A stretch of DNA of 6,046 nt, from positions 1 to 6,046 of the forward strand of contig CAIXAA010000749.1 of assembly GCA_903917305.1 (NCBI GenBank), read 5' to 3'. Position 1 is the first letter of the stretch. Every line of letters begins with the position of its first letter. Made by a program: the position numbers and the translations under genes. The DNA comes from an uncultured Myxococcales bacterium. GTDB taxonomy: Bacteria > Myxococcota_A > UBA9042. The notes beneath the pieces were generated by a model that was not told the origin of the DNA, did no database searches, and saw only the letters and a program-made list of their open reading frames with translations. Positions 5,947 through 6,046 of this stretch are shown piece after piece.

Positions 5947-6046
5947 ATGAACGTCGCGCGGCAGGCAGCTCTCCGGCACAGCGCGCCCTGGCGCCAGCGG
6001 GGCATCGCCTGGCTGCTGGTGGCGTGTCTGGGCGGGATGCTGGCCT
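5947..6046 (+). CDS. Start of a third exported protein (truncated by the window)
   Basis: Only 33 residues are visible: a basic n-region (residues 1-19, with several Arg) and then a hydrophobic stretch GIAWLLVACLGGMLA (19-33), characteristic of a signal peptide. LVAC at residues 25-28 satisfies the lipobox pattern, so this could be a lipoprotein, but the hydrophobic run before the cysteine is short and continues after it, so ordinary signal peptidase I cleavage further on is equally possible. It begins 35 bases after the preceding stop with no visible terminator, so it probably belongs to the same operon. The mature product cannot be judged. Confidence 0.6.
   Translation, partial: MNVARQAALRHSAPWRQRGIAWLLVACLGGMLA

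Overview
The window is GC-rich, roughly two-thirds by eye, and comes from a Gram-negative bacterium: three genes in a row encode exported proteins, and two of them end in probable outer-membrane beta-barrels with a terminal aromatic residue. The composition and the style of these envelope proteins would suit a myxobacterium-like or other deltaproteobacterial lineage, but nothing here proves the taxonomy.

Left half, minus strand. Positions 836 to 1 hold most of an AlkB-type membrane alkane 1-monooxygenase; its C-terminus lies beyond the window. Upstream of it, reading the same way, 2674 to 932 encodes a two-domain protein. Its first half has the fold signatures of a radical-SAM enzyme, but all three cysteines of the CxxxCxxC cluster motif are replaced, while a downstream C...CxxCxxxxxC set of the auxiliary-cluster type is kept. 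Its second half is a class I SAM-dependent methyltransferase. A perfect 15-base direct repeat lies at both ends of this gene. The 95-base gap before alkB contains a 9-base inverted repeat, one arm of which covers the alkB start codon.

Middle. Positions 2675 to 2927 form a divergent intergenic region with one reasonable sigma70-like promoter for the plus strand and a small dyad next to the start codon.

Right half, plus strand. Three genes lie head to tail: an exported protein with an FlgT-C-like domain, a low-complexity linker, an Ig-like segment and a beta-barrel-like C-terminus (2928-4829); a shorter relative with only the Ig-like and barrel parts (4823-5911, overlapping by 7 bases); and the start of a third exported protein (5947 onward, cut by the window). 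They look like one operon for an outer-membrane assembly of unknown role.

No tRNA, rRNA, CRISPR array, insertion sequence or convincing terminator was seen. The left and right halves have no obvious functional link beyond being divergently transcribed neighbours.
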